From Paenibacillus terrae (GTDB lineage Bacteria > Bacillota > Bacilli > Paenibacillales > Paenibacillaceae): 64,000 nucleotides of DNA. Below, piece by piece: positions 8,500 to 17,906 of this stretch. The DNA lies in NCBI RefSeq assembly GCF_000943545.1, contig NZ_JTHP01000030.1, positions 1-64,000 on the forward strand. The letters run 5' to 3'. Positions within the stretch are counted from its first letter, which is position 1. Each line of letters begins with the position of its first letter. The translations under genes and the position numbers were made by a program. The notes beneath the pieces are model-generated. The model ran no database searches. It had not been told where the DNA came from and saw only the letters and a program-made list of their open reading frames with translations.

Positions 8500-10824
8500 C
8501 TATCCCAAGTGAATGGTAAGCTCCTGCTGTCCGCTTGAGGCTGGTGTAATGATCACTCCCTGCTCTCCCGCTTGACTGCTGCCACCCTCGACCTGATTAG
8601 CTTCGTGAATGCCCCGCAGTACCAGTGACCATGGTCTAACCGTACCCTCAGCCTTCACCGTAATCACAGCATCCTTGCGACTGGCAGTGACGGTTAGCTC
8701 TTCTTCACCAGAAGTGTTCACGATAACCGTCCGAGCCTGCTGCCCTTCACCCAGCTCGAACAAGTGAAAAGCCACTTGTTCTGCATAATCATAATCCGGA
8801 CGGCTATCCTCATGACCGATCGCCAGCAGCGTGTTCGGCTTCACCAGCACGGGCAGGGTTGTAAAATCGTGATGCTCGTTAACCCAGCGACCACCCGACA
8901 CGGTTTCATTCGTCAACAGATTCGTCCACTGGCCCTCCGGTACGTAATACTGTACGTTGCCTTCCTTATTAAAGATCGGGGCCACCAAAATGGAATCGCC
9001 CAGCATGTATTGCAGATCCAGCGTTGCACAGGTCGGGTCCTGCGGGAATTCCAGCACCATAGCCCGCATCATCGGCAGACCCTTCACCGAGGATTCCACA
9101 GCAGATGGATACAGATACGGCATTAATGAACATTTGAGCTTCGTAAAGCTACGTACCACATCCACCGATTCTTCATCAAACAGCCAAGGCACGCGGTACG
9201 ATTCATTTCCGTGCAGACGACTATGGGAAGACAAAAGTCCAAATTGTACCCACCGTTTATACACGTCCGGCGCAGCCGTTAATTCAAAGCCGCTAATATC
9301 ATGGCTCCAAAAGCCAAAGCCGCTCAAGCCAAGCGATAAGCCGCCCCGCAGCGATTCCGCCATCGACTCATATGTCGACGAGCAGTCACCGCCCCAGTGA
9401 ACCGGGAACTGCTGTCCCCCGGCCGTAGCGGAACGTGCGAACAACGCCGCTTCATTTTTACCCAGCTTTTCCTCCAGCACGTCAAATACAGCCTTGTTGT
9501 ACAAATGCGTGTAATAATTGTGCATTTTCACCGGATCAGAGCCGTCATGATACACCACATTCGTAGGAATCCGCTCGCCAAAATCCGTTTTAAAGCAATC
9601 CACACCCTGATCCACCAGCACCTTCAGCTTTTCCTGATACCAGGCTACCGCAGCCGGATTCGTAAAGTCAACCAGCCCCATACCTGCTTGCCACATGTCC
9701 CATTGCCACACGCCGCCATCGGGGGTTTTGACCAGATACCCGTTCTCCATGCCTTCATCGAATAAAATGGATTTTTCCGCAATATACGGGTTAATCCAAG
9801 CGCAAATTTTGAGTCCCTTCGCTTTCAATCGCTGTAGCATACCTTCCGGGTCCGGGAACATATCTTGATCCCATTGGAAATCGCACCATTGGTATTCCTT
9901 CATCCAGAAGCAGTCAAAATGGAATACAGAGAGCGGCAAATCACGCTCAGCCATCCCGTCCACAAAATGATTCACCGTCGCTTCATCATAATCGGTCGTG
10001 AACGAGGTCGTCAGCCACAAACCAAAGGTCCAGGCAGGTGGTAACGCGGGCTTGCCCGTCAGCTTGGTGTAATTGTCCAGCACCTCTTTAGGGTTGGCTC
10101 CGCCAATAATAAAATACTCTAACGATTCGCCAGAGACGCTAAACTGCACCTTCGAGACATTTTCCGATGCAATTTCATACGATACCTTTTCCGGATGATT
10201 GACAAACACACCATACCCTTTATTAGACAGGTAAAATGGAATGTTTTTGTACGCCTGCTCACTGCTCGTGCCGCCGTCCTCATTCCAGATATCGACCACC
10301 TGCCCATTTTTCACAAATGGAGAGAAGCGTTCCCCGAGGCCGTATACGTACTCCCCGATTCCCAACTCCAGCTGCTCCCGGAAAAAAGGCTGATCCTGTG
10401 GGTCTGTAATGTATCCAGGCCCACGATGTCCGCTACCCGTGATTTTACGATCCTCCACATAAAAACCTACGTCCCAGCTCTTTCCACGACCGACACGCAC
10501 ACTCAGATTACCGCTTTTCAGCACCGCTGCGTCCTCACCTGCCGTAATATCCACCTCTGTTGGCAAGGTATGAATTTCAAAATCCGGTCCATGATGCACC
10601 CGCCCCTTGTGGTGGTTAAAGCGTACCCGAATGACATTCGGCATCGGCGAGCTATAGGTCGCTTTCAGCAACGCCCCGTTCAGGGTGTCTCCTTTATGCT
10701 CGATCCGGTGGGTCGACGCGTATACCGTCATGGAAGCATCGTCCGTCACAATATCACGGATTTCCGCAGGATTTTGGATCTCATAGCCTTTGCGGACCAT
10801 CCAATAGCCATCTGTAAATTTCAT
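8500..10824 (-). CDS. yicI: Alpha-xylosidase, GH31 (YicI family)
   Basis: 774 residues, the usual length of YicI, which releases alpha-D-xylose from isoprimeverose and xyloglucan oligosaccharides. The catalytic nucleophile is D414 in CFKTDFGERIP and the acid/base is D480 in HWGGD, matching D416 and D482 of E. coli YicI. An N-terminal beta-sandwich precedes the barrel and beta domains follow it. It has no signal peptide, so it acts on imported oligosaccharides. CGGAGG stands before the ATG. The divergent AraC regulator is the likely activator. The 5' leader overlaps a copy of a short dispersed repeat. Confidence 0.93.
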   Translation of the reverse strand: MKFTDGYWMVRKGYEIQNPAEIRDIVTDDASMTVYASTHRIEHKGDTLNGALLKATYSSPMPNVIRVRFNHHKGRVHHGPDFEIHTLPTEVDITAGEDAAVLKSGNLSVRVGRGKSWDVGFYVEDRKITGSGHRGPGYITDPQDQPFFREQLELGIGEYVYGLGERFSPFVKNGQVVDIWNEDGGTSSEQAYKNIPFYLSNKGYGVFVNHPEKVSYEIASENVSKVQFSVSGESLEYFIIGGANPKEVLDNYTKLTGKPALPPAWTFGLWLTTSFTTDYDEATVNHFVDGMAERDLPLSVFHFDCFWMKEYQWCDFQWDQDMFPDPEGMLQRLKAKGLKICAWINPYIAEKSILFDEGMENGYLVKTPDGGVWQWDMWQAGMGLVDFTNPAAVAWYQEKLKVLVDQGVDCFKTDFGERIPTNVVYHDGSDPVKMHNYYTHLYNKAVFDVLEEKLGKNEAALFARSATAGGQQFPVHWGGDCSSTYESMAESLRGGLSLGLSGFGFWSHDISGFELTAAPDVYKRWVQFGLLSSHSRLHGNESYRVPWLFDEESVDVVRSFTKLKCSLMPYLYPSAVESSVKGLPMMRAMVLEFPQDPTCATLDLQYMLGDSILVAPIFNKEGNVQYYVPEGQWTNLLTNETVSGGRWVNEHHDFTTLPVLVKPNTLLAIGHEDSRPDYDYAEQVAFHLFELGEGQQARTVIVNTSGEEELTVTASRKDAVITVKAEGTVRPWSLVLRGIHEANQVEGGSSQAGEQGVIITPASSGQQELTIHLG

Positions 10825-10840
10825 CTGTTTATTTCCTCCG

Positions 10841-10906
10841 TTTCGATCTATATATTGTTGAACCCAAATAAAATCGCTTGTTGGATTTTTTCGAAATCCT
10901 TACTAT
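10841..10906. repeat. Short dispersed repeat, copy 1
   Basis: TTTCGATCTATATATTG (10841-10857) recurs exactly, on the other strand, at 53757-53773. The flanking GGATTTTTTCGAAATCC (itself an inverted repeat) and the AATCG and AAGCGA pieces also have counterparts around 53735-53835. It sits in the alpha-xylosidase leader and promoter region. Confidence 0.55.
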
Positions 10907-11011
10907 AATAATATTGATTTATGTAAGGGTTTACTTCTTTTATTTTGACGTATTGTATCAATATTTTGATATTTTCTATACAAAACAAAAATCAGGAAGG
11001 GAGTGGATGAA

Positions 11012-11941
11012 ATGAATCGGGAAATGCTGCGGGAAAACCGTATTCATGGTAATCCCATGTATCCGGTCAGCGTGTATCCGAGCGTAGAGCAGTTGAACGG
11101 AAACAGCGTGCTGGAGTCTCATTGGCATGAGGAAATGGAGTTTATCGTCGTGGAGCAGGGTAGCGCCGTCTTTCAGACGGATATGGAATACACCGAGGTC
11201 AGCGAAGGTGAGGCTCTTTTTGTCAACAGCGGAGAGCTACACGCCGGATATTTAAAAAAAGCGCCAAGCTGCGTATTTTCTGCTGTGGTGTTTCATCCCG
11301 ATCTGCTGCACAGCCGGACACAGGATACGGTACAGGAGCAGTTTATCGACCCTTTTATCAGCAAAAAGCTCATCGTTCCCCCTCACATTCGCGGGGTCCT
11401 GCCTTGGGAACAGGAGGTACTGACCGCGCTGCGCCGCATCATCACCAGCCATGAGCAGAATGCGCCTGCCCGTGAGCTGGCGACCAAGGCACAGCTCTAT
11501 GGCATCATCGCCAGCATGTATCCCCATATGACCCCGGCTAACGGAGAGGACGTGATTATGGCAGGTCAGCGCAGCAAAGTCGAACGGATCAAAAAAGCGC
11601 TGGCGTACATCAACAGTCATGCTCATGAGCCCATTCGTTTGCGGGAAATCGCGGATGAGATTCGTATGAGCGAGGGACACTTTTGCCGTTTCTTCAAGCA
11701 GATGGTGCAAAAAAGCCCGGTCGAATACATCAATTACCACCGGGTTCAGAAGGCTTGCAGACTGCTGGAGCAAAGTGACCGCAAGGTGGTCGATATTGCG
11801 CTGGAGGTTGGCTTTGATAATCTGAGCTATTTTATCGCAACCTTTAAAAAATGGAACGGCATGCCTCCTTCACAATATCGCAAGCAGCACGAAGCCGAGC
11901 AGATGCTTGGAGCAACGCCCTTTGTCACAGATATAAGTTGA
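11012..11941 (+). CDS. AraC-family regulator with cupin sensor
   Basis: 309 residues from the ATG at 11012, eight bases after GGAAGGGAG; a GTG at 11003 overlaps that site. The N-terminal half is a cupin-like sugar-sensing domain (ESHWHEEMEFIVVEQGSAVF, HxH-type core). The C-terminal third has the two AraC helix-turn-helix motifs (LREIADEIRMSEGHFCRFFK and VVDIALEVGFDNLSYFIATF). It is divergent from alpha-xylosidase, so it probably activates that gene in response to xylosyl sugars. It is followed by repeat copy A. Confidence 0.92.
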   Translation: MNREMLRENRIHGNPMYPVSVYPSVEQLNGNSVLESHWHEEMEFIVVEQGSAVFQTDMEYTEVSEGEALFVNSGELHAGYLKKAPSCVFSAVVFHPDLLHSRTQDTVQEQFIDPFISKKLIVPPHIRGVLPWEQEVLTALRRIITSHEQNAPARELATKAQLYGIIASMYPHMTPANGEDVIMAGQRSKVERIKKALAYINSHAHEPIRLREIADEIRMSEGHFCRFFKQMVQKSPVEYINYHRVQKACRLLEQSDRKVVDIALEVGFDNLSYFIATFKKWNGMPPSQYRKQHEAEQMLGATPFVTDIS

Positions 11942-11960
11942 AACCAAAAATTACATGTTA

Positions 11961-12093
11961 CTCCACTGCGCAGACGGATGGTGCTCTTCCCATCGCTGTT
12001 GTCCCCAGATTTCCTGAATGGACCCCAAGGGTAGAAATCCGGGGGCAAAGGCAACCGCTATCGCTTGTACAGCACCATTCCGTCTACTCCGTT
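11961..12093. repeat. 130-bp dispersed palindromic repeat, copy A
   Basis: The outer arms AGACGGATGGTGCT (11972-11985) and AGCACCATTCCGTCT (12071-12085) pair with one bulge. The inner arms GTCCCCAGATTTC (12001-12013) and GAAATCCGGGGGC (12034-12046) also pair. The same layout recurs at 32709-32840 and 38057-38182. It lies just 3' of the AraC gene. Confidence 0.8.
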
Positions 12094-12127
12094 TTCCGAG
12101 TTAATTTATCGGGTTCAGCTTATAATT

Positions 12128-12469
12128 TCACTTTTTCATCTGTAGTATTTCTGACTCGTATGACTGAAAGGCATTTTCCATCCCCATGACCACATTTTTA
12201 ATCTTCATATATCCCTTGGTGTACGGCTCCGAGTCGCGAATTTCTTCCCACATATAGTGATACTGTTTCATATCCTCCGTTTCGCATACGACGAAATCGG
12301 TGTAATCCTTGCCAGGAAGCGCCTCTGCATCAAAAAAACGAACTTGAACATGCTCGCTATATTTTTGAATGCTCTCCTGCAAGGATGCCGCATATTTTCG
12401 ACGCTCTTCCCGAGGCAAAGCCAGCCAGGAAGGATAAAATTCCAACAAAACAATCATCATATATCGCAT
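12128..12469 (-). CDS. Darcynin-like small protein
   Basis: 113 residues from the ATG at 12469, preceded by AAAGGAGA. MRYMMIVLLEFYPSWLALPR fits the darcynin family (PF17074), small ferredoxin-like-fold proteins of unknown function, followed by a FFDAEALPGKDYTDFVVCET core. It has no membrane segment or signal peptide. It lies 81 bases downstream of the Crp/Fnr regulator on the same strand and may be its target or co-transcribed with it. Confidence 0.75.
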   Translation of the reverse strand: MRYMMIVLLEFYPSWLALPREERRKYAASLQESIQKYSEHVQVRFFDAEALPGKDYTDFVVCETEDMKQYHYMWEEIRDSEPYTKGYMKIKNVVMGMENAFQSYESEILQMKK

Positions 12470-12550
12470 ATGCCTATCTCCTTTTTTATGAAGCTCGAAT
12501 GGACTAATATGATTGTACTCTGCTTGTCCCGCAAGCTGCATTAACCTATG

Positions 12551-13132
12551 TTAATGCGGATCGCTGCGGAGCAATCGGCTAAGCGAAACGGGGGATACAC
12601 CGATGTACGAAGCGATATGATATTGGGCAATTCGTTTGTCCAATCCGGGGTATTTGAGAAGAAAGGCTTGGTAACGTTCCTTGGCGGAAAGATACAAGAG
12701 TTCGCGTTCCCGTTCCTCTTTTCGAATGTATAGTCTCTCTACACTCTTGCGCACGAATCTTTCCCACATATGGCTTGTATCCATAAGCTCCTTCAGTACG
12801 TCATAGGGGATTTCAATGACAACCGAATCCTCCATAGCCTCAATGGTAAAGGTCGACGGTTGCCCTTGGACCATAGCCCCGTAAGAGGTTACATAATCAT
12901 CTTCTGGCGAAAAGCCAACATTATACTCCCTGCCATCTGCCAAAGTGTAAAATAAACGGAATAATCCCTCTGAGCAAAAATAGGCATGATTCACGGGTTC
13001 ACCCGTTTCGATCAGATACGTTCCCTGCTGTACATGTTTTACACGGGTTCGTTCTACAAATCTGTTCCAATCCTGCTCTACAATCGAGGCCTGATAAACC
13101 ATCTGCTCTAATGAAAGATAATACTGATACAT
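12551..13132 (-). CDS. Crp/Fnr-family transcriptional regulator
   Basis: 193 residues from the ATG at 13132 with GGGGAG upstream; the open frame starts earlier but lacks a signal. It has an N-terminal cyclic-nucleotide-binding-type beta-barrel (GTYLIETGEPVNHAYFCSEG) and a C-terminal winged helix (QYHIASYIGVSPVSLSRLLR). It lacks the cysteine cluster of FNR. It is probably autoregulated and linked to the downstream darcynin gene. The effector cannot be predicted. Confidence 0.85.
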   Translation of the reverse strand: MYQYYLSLEQMVYQASIVEQDWNRFVERTRVKHVQQGTYLIETGEPVNHAYFCSEGLFRLFYTLADGREYNVGFSPEDDYVTSYGAMVQGQPSTFTIEAMEDSVVIEIPYDVLKELMDTSHMWERFVRKSVERLYIRKEERERELLYLSAKERYQAFLLKYPGLDKRIAQYHIASYIGVSPVSLSRLLRSDPH

Positions 13133-13294
13133 ATGCTCATTGCTCCCCGGAATTCTTAAATAGAAGGAAACCTTTTTGATTTTTAAATACAGAAAACAGG
13201 AGCTATCCCTCCAGTCTTTACAGACCTTATGGGACAACCCCCTTTCAAAAAAGCGCACATATCATAAATACACGCGTATGGGCAAAGTAGCCTG

Positions 13295-15136
13295 TCAGGC
13301 TTCTGCAATATCCTCTTCGACGAAGATCGAAACCTTGCGGATACCGTCTGCTCCGATCACAACAAGCCCCTGATCCGACAGGCGGATTTCGGGGATGACG
13401 ACCAGCGCCAGCAGCGACAGTGTCATCAGTGCGTTGTTCAGCACACAGCCGGATTGCTGAAGTGCCCGGCTGATGCTCTCGGACTGCGCAGCCACCTCTG
13501 CAAACGGCGCAGGAGACATCAGCCCGGCGATAGGCAGCGGGAAGCGCGTTTCGCCCGAGGCGGACACGACCACTACACCGCCGCGCATAGCCACGGCCTG
13601 CTTCGCCGCCTGGGTCATCAACTCGTCATCATTGCCAATGACGAGCAGGTTGTGGCTGTCATGCGCCACAGTCATGGCAATGGCGGCAGGCTCGGTGAAA
13701 CCGACGCCCGTCACGAGTGCCACGGCATGGCTGCCACTGGCATGATGCCGCTCGAAGACGGCTATTTTGCACAGATCCTGCGCGGGATTTGCCGTGACCT
13801 CACCATTGCGGACCGGAACGGTCATCCGCACTTCCTTCGTGTCCACATGATTTTCCGTGACACGAATGACCCGTACAGGTACGTTCCCCTCCTGTACTGG
13901 AGTCGCAATGCGGAAATCCGCAGCACTCAGGTCGCGTCCCAGACGGACCGTGTCCATCACTTCCGCAGGATAAGCGAAGCCCTCCCAATCGGCGACCATT
14001 TGGCCGTGCTCGGCCACCAGTTGACCCGCCGCAATCGTAGCGGTCACGTTCACTTCGGCCAGACGGCCATCAAGCAAAATAATATCGGCAATCGCGCCCG
14101 GAATGATCGAGCCGATATCCCGCGCTACGCCGAAGCGCTCTGCCGTATTCAGCGTAGCCATCTGAAACGCGGTCACGGGCTTGACGCCCTGCGCAATGGC
14201 ATGACGCACGACGAAGTCCATCTGACCCTCATGGAGCAAGGATTCCGCGCTGCGGTCATCCGTCACCAGCATCATGCGCCGGGTGTCGAGGCCCATTTCC
14301 GTGCTGGCGCGGATGGTCTCGGCCACATCATGCCATGCGGAGCCTTGCCGCATTTTGGCATACATGCCGAGCCGGATACGCTCAGCTACATCCTCGGGCG
14401 TGACACATTCGTGGTCGCCCGTAATCCCTGCGGCTGCATATACCGGCAGCCGCCAGTCGTCGGAGGCCCACGTAAAATGGCCATCCGCCACCTTGCCCGC
14501 GCGCAGCGTGGCCTGAATTTCCCCGATCATCACATCGTCACCATAGACGACGCCCGGGAAATTCATGACTTCACCCAGCCCGATCATATCCGGGCCCCAG
14601 CTTAAGGCTTCCTCGACTTCCGCCGGGCCGAAGGAGGCCCCTGTCGTTTCCAGTTCCGGCCCTGTGGACGGAACACAAGAAGCCACCTGCATGTAAGCAG
14701 CCAGCGGTGTCGTACGTGCTTCATCAAGCATCAGGCGAAGCCCTTTCAGACCGAGCACATTGGAAATTTCATGCGGGTCAAAAAATCCGCCCGTCACGCC
14801 CAGCGGCAGCACAGCTTTTGCAAACTCGGTTACCGTAAGCTGCGTGCTTTCGATGTGACAATGTCCATCCAGTAATCCCGGCGCCATATAGCGGCCTTCC
14901 GCTTCAATGATCACGGTGTCTCCTCCAATGGTATGGCTAACGTCCCGACCGACGTATGCGATACGGGAGCCCTGCACAGCAATAGACATTCCCGGTAATA
15001 ATTCGCCCGATACCACATTGACCAGCGTTCCTCCGCGGATAACCAGCGATGCCTTGCGCTCCCCTCTGGCTGTAGCTACCAATTCGGGTACACAGTCCGC
15101 CAGCGGCGGGCGTTGAAATACACTCTTCATGTCCAT
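13295..15136 (-). CDS. ade: Adenine deaminase
   Basis: 613 residues of the amidohydrolase superfamily (Ade/YerA type), converting adenine to hypoxanthine in purine salvage. The metal-binding HCHIES motif follows YMAPGLLDG near residue 95, with GDHECVTPEDV and LVTDDRSAES further on. The family's C-terminal domain includes MTVAHDSHNLLVIGNDDELM. GGAGG lies 12 bases before the ATG. The gene looks clearly richer in G+C than its neighbours and so carries long antisense open frames. That may reflect expression-level codon use or transfer; I did not measure it. Confidence 0.93.
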   Translation of the reverse strand: MDMKSVFQRPPLADCVPELVATARGERKASLVIRGGTLVNVVSGELLPGMSIAVQGSRIAYVGRDVSHTIGGDTVIIEAEGRYMAPGLLDGHCHIESTQLTVTEFAKAVLPLGVTGGFFDPHEISNVLGLKGLRLMLDEARTTPLAAYMQVASCVPSTGPELETTGASFGPAEVEEALSWGPDMIGLGEVMNFPGVVYGDDVMIGEIQATLRAGKVADGHFTWASDDWRLPVYAAAGITGDHECVTPEDVAERIRLGMYAKMRQGSAWHDVAETIRASTEMGLDTRRMMLVTDDRSAESLLHEGQMDFVVRHAIAQGVKPVTAFQMATLNTAERFGVARDIGSIIPGAIADIILLDGRLAEVNVTATIAAGQLVAEHGQMVADWEGFAYPAEVMDTVRLGRDLSAADFRIATPVQEGNVPVRVIRVTENHVDTKEVRMTVPVRNGEVTANPAQDLCKIAVFERHHASGSHAVALVTGVGFTEPAAIAMTVAHDSHNLLVIGNDDELMTQAAKQAVAMRGGVVVVSASGETRFPLPIAGLMSPAPFAEVAAQSESISRALQQSGCVLNNALMTLSLLALVVIPEIRLSDQGLVVIGADGIRKVSIFVEEDIAEA

Positions 15137-15219
15137 TACGTTTTGTAACCTCCGTTTATGCTTCTTACCTGTTTTTCTTATTTGCTTATGTTACTGGAAT
15201 ACGTACAATTATGCCAGTC

Positions 15220-17592
15220 TTACAGAACAGGATCACTTTCTTCCACTTTACGGGTATACGTATCCGATACCTGCGAACTCACGAACGGTGTAATTTCGCC
15301 TATCGTATAGATGTGTAGCAAATGCATAGCCCGTGTACAGGCAGTGTAGAACAGCTTGCGCTCACTTTCACGCTGATATTGCTCCGCTGAACCGTCATAG
15401 ATCAGGACCGCATCAAATTCCACGCCTTTTGCCAGGTAAGCCGGAATGATATGGACTCCCTTTTCAAAAGCCGGGGTTGTCTTCTTGATCAGCCTTGGCT
15501 TCACGGGCAACTCTCCTTCGAGCGCTTCATAAGCTGCCGCACTTTCTCCGGCATTTTTGCAGATCACTGCCACGGATTCATAGCCTTCTGCCAGCAATTC
15601 CGTGATGTTTCCGACGATCAGACGATGCAGCGTTTCACGCGAACGTACCTCCGTAACACGTGGCTTCTCACCCTTGCGGTTAAACGGTACAATATGCTCG
15701 CCTCCGGCCACCATTCCCCGGGTAAACTCCACAATTTCCTGAGTCGAGCGGTAGCTGCGTGTCAGGGAGATCATCTCGGTCTGTTCCGCTCCATACAGCT
15801 CATAAAGAGGTTCCGCATCCTGAAGCACCGAAGCATGCGCATAAATCGCCTGATTAAAATCGCCCAGCGCCGTCATTTTAGCCTGTGGAAACAAACGTTT
15901 GAAAAAAGCCAATTGGAAGGGTGAATAGTCCTGTGCTTCATCAATAAACACATGACGGATATGGCTATTGGAACGGAAGCCCAACATCAGCTCACGCAGA
16001 TATAAAAATGGTGTCACGTCCTCATATGCCAGTTCCCCGGCCTGCATCCGATCCAGCGTTTGACGGCTGATTTCACTCCAGTTATCGGGCAGCTCGGCGT
16101 GATTGGCCAGCTGGCTCAGTAGCGTCTCATTCAGGAACAACTCGCCATATAAGCGGGTCGTGTCCACAAAGCGAAGCGCTTTGATCCATTTACGCAAAGG
16201 CTTCAAGCGTTCACTGACCACCATTCGCGCCAATATTTCCCGTTCACGTGTAAAATCGTCAAAGGTATGGCCTTTATTCTTGGATTTACGCCGCATGCGA
16301 TTATAAGCACGCTGGTAATCCTCCGGCTCCATCAGGTCCATCTGCTGATCCACCCATGGAGCGGAGCATTCCTCTTTACCGAAACGGGCCAGCTCTTTGA
16401 GCATCCAATCCCGAAGCAGCTCCAGCCGATTCGCCAGCCGAACCGAAGAATCAAACCCATAAAACTTATGCACCATTTCCTCCAATGGAACCACCTCGCG
16501 CCCTTGAAACCGGATCGGTTTAAAACGCATACCCTCCTGCTCCAAATACGCCTTGTATCCGGTAATGGCTTGCAAAAACGTCTTGGAAGACTTAAAGCGA
16601 ATACCTTCCATTCTGGCCTCATACCCCGGCTGTGTCGATGCCGAAAGTACATATTCCAGCTGCTCAAAAGGGTCTTCCAGTTGAAACTCCCGGCCCAGCC
16701 GACGCTCCAAATACTCCTGAAGCGTCGCCTGGAGCATGTTTTCCTCACCCAATTCAGGTAATACCGTTGAAACATAGCTGTTAAACATCGGATTGGGCGA
16801 AAATAGCACTACCTGATCCGCGCGCAAGCGGTCACGGTACTTATACAGCAAATAGGCTACTCTCTGGAGCGCAGCAGATGTTTTGCCGCTTCCTGCCGCC
16901 CCCTGTACGATAAGCATCCGGCTTCGATCATCACGAATGATGCGATTCTGCTCCTTTTGGATGGTTGCCACGATACTTTTCATCTGAGCATCCGAGCTGC
17001 GACTCAGCACCGCCTGTAGCAGCTCGTCTCCAATCGTTACCCCTGTATCGAACATAAAACGAATCTGTCCATCTCGGATCGAGAATTGGCGCTTGAGGGT
17101 CAGTTCTCCTTCCATTTCCCCTGCCGGAGTCTTATAGGAAGCGGGACCCGGCATATTATCGTAATAGAGATTGGAAATCGGCGCACGCCAGTCATAGACC
17201 AGAAATTCCTCGTCCTGATTATCCAGCAGGGAGGCGATCCCCAGATAAACACGCTCTGCGGGCTGTCCTTCCTCAGCAAAATCAATACGTGCAAAATACG
17301 GTGATTCCAGCAGCTTTTTCAAACGACCCAGCGCCTCTGTAGAATGCTTGTGCCTGCGCTCCCGTTCCGACAAAATTTCAGATTGCTGACGCAAGCTGGT
17401 GGAGGTCTCGCCCACATCATCCGCCTCACTGAAATTGATCGTTACCTCATCCCAAAAGTCTTTACGCATATCTACGACATCTCCGCGTACAGAGCCAACC
17501 TCCGTCTCCAGCTTCCGAATTCGCCCGCTAATGACAGCAGTCACGTCCTCTACTCTCCGTTGTTCCTCGTTCCATTGCTGCTCAGTAGCCAC
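15220..17592 (-). CDS. helD: RNA polymerase recycling factor HelD (UvrD-like helicase fold)
   Basis: About 790 residues. The coiled N-terminal arm that enters the RNA polymerase secondary channel is followed by a superfamily-1 motor with Walker A GAAGSGKTSAAL (about 230-241) and DEAQDYSPFQ. Motif IV-VI regions include LTRSYRSTQEI and FYTACTRAMHLLHIY. HelD removes stalled polymerase from DNA and recycles it. I prefer the GTG at 17592, eight bases from AGGAG; the ATG at 17598 is only two bases from it. Monocistronic by context. Relation to rifampicin-protecting HelD variants cannot be judged here. Confidence 0.92.
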   Translation of the reverse strand: MATEQQWNEEQRRVEDVTAVISGRIRKLETEVGSVRGDVVDMRKDFWDEVTINFSEADDVGETSTSLRQQSEILSERERRHKHSTEALGRLKKLLESPYFARIDFAEEGQPAERVYLGIASLLDNQDEEFLVYDWRAPISNLYYDNMPGPASYKTPAGEMEGELTLKRQFSIRDGQIRFMFDTGVTIGDELLQAVLSRSSDAQMKSIVATIQKEQNRIIRDDRSRMLIVQGAAGSGKTSAALQRVAYLLYKYRDRLRADQVVLFSPNPMFNSYVSTVLPELGEENMLQATLQEYLERRLGREFQLEDPFEQLEYVLSASTQPGYEARMEGIRFKSSKTFLQAITGYKAYLEQEGMRFKPIRFQGREVVPLEEMVHKFYGFDSSVRLANRLELLRDWMLKELARFGKEECSAPWVDQQMDLMEPEDYQRAYNRMRRKSKNKGHTFDDFTREREILARMVVSERLKPLRKWIKALRFVDTTRLYGELFLNETLLSQLANHAELPDNWSEISRQTLDRMQAGELAYEDVTPFLYLRELMLGFRSNSHIRHVFIDEAQDYSPFQLAFFKRLFPQAKMTALGDFNQAIYAHASVLQDAEPLYELYGAEQTEMISLTRSYRSTQEIVEFTRGMVAGGEHIVPFNRKGEKPRVTEVRSRETLHRLIVGNITELLAEGYESVAVICKNAGESAAAYEALEGELPVKPRLIKKTTPAFEKGVHIIPAYLAKGVEFDAVLIYDGSAEQYQRESERKLFYTACTRAMHLLHIYTIGEITPFVSSQVSDTYTRKVEESDPVL

Positions 17593-17694
17593 TGGCATCA
17601 CTCCTGTTCCGTTTCCTCCTGCTCCACCGCAGGGCTAAACTATGCTCTATTATGGACCTGGGTATACCCATGGCATCCCTCTGATCCGGGAAAA

Positions 17695-17831
17695 TTGACT
17701 TAAACTTTGAAACATGCTATAATGTGATAAGAAGTGTGATTAACGACTTTATACTCATGGTTTTTCATAAACATAGCATCCTCTATTGTAGCAAGTTTAA
17801 CCTCTGTTCGCAACCAGCGGGCTTTTTTTTA
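17695..17831 (+). ncRNA. Candidate small RNA gene (promoter to terminator, about 100 nt)
   Basis: TTGACT (17695-17700), 17-base spacer and TATAAT (17718-17723) point away from helD. About 100 bases downstream, CCTCTG...CAGCGG forms a short stem with one mismatch followed by GC and eight T (17823-17830). Only a weak short frame (from 17757, no ribosome-binding site) lies between. I recognise no known RNA family. The promoter is strong evidence; the RNA itself is inference. Confidence 0.45.
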
Positions 17832-17843
17832 TGCCTTTATATA

Positions 17844-17892
17844 AGTAAAAAGCGGTCGTCCATCTATAAGATGAATACGGCCGCTTTTTACT
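17844..17892. terminator. Strong terminator hairpin between the candidate RNA and the exporter gene
   Basis: AGTAAAAAGCGG (17844-17855) and CCGCTTTTTACT (17881-17892) are perfectly complementary 12-base arms, with inner CGT/ACG pairs. They lie at the 3' end of the minus-strand gene. Confidence 0.85.
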
Positions 17893-17906
17893 TTTTCATA
17901 CATTCG

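Noticed and set aside
12257..12544. Plus-strand open frames opposite the darcynin-like gene
   Set aside because: Shadows of the minus-strand gene, which has a clear ribosome-binding site and a recognisable family.
13454..14605. A 383-codon plus-strand open frame across the adenine deaminase gene
   Set aside because: It is antisense to a clear adenine deaminase, has low-complexity His/Arg-rich composition typical of a shadow in GC-rich DNA, and no ribosome-binding site.
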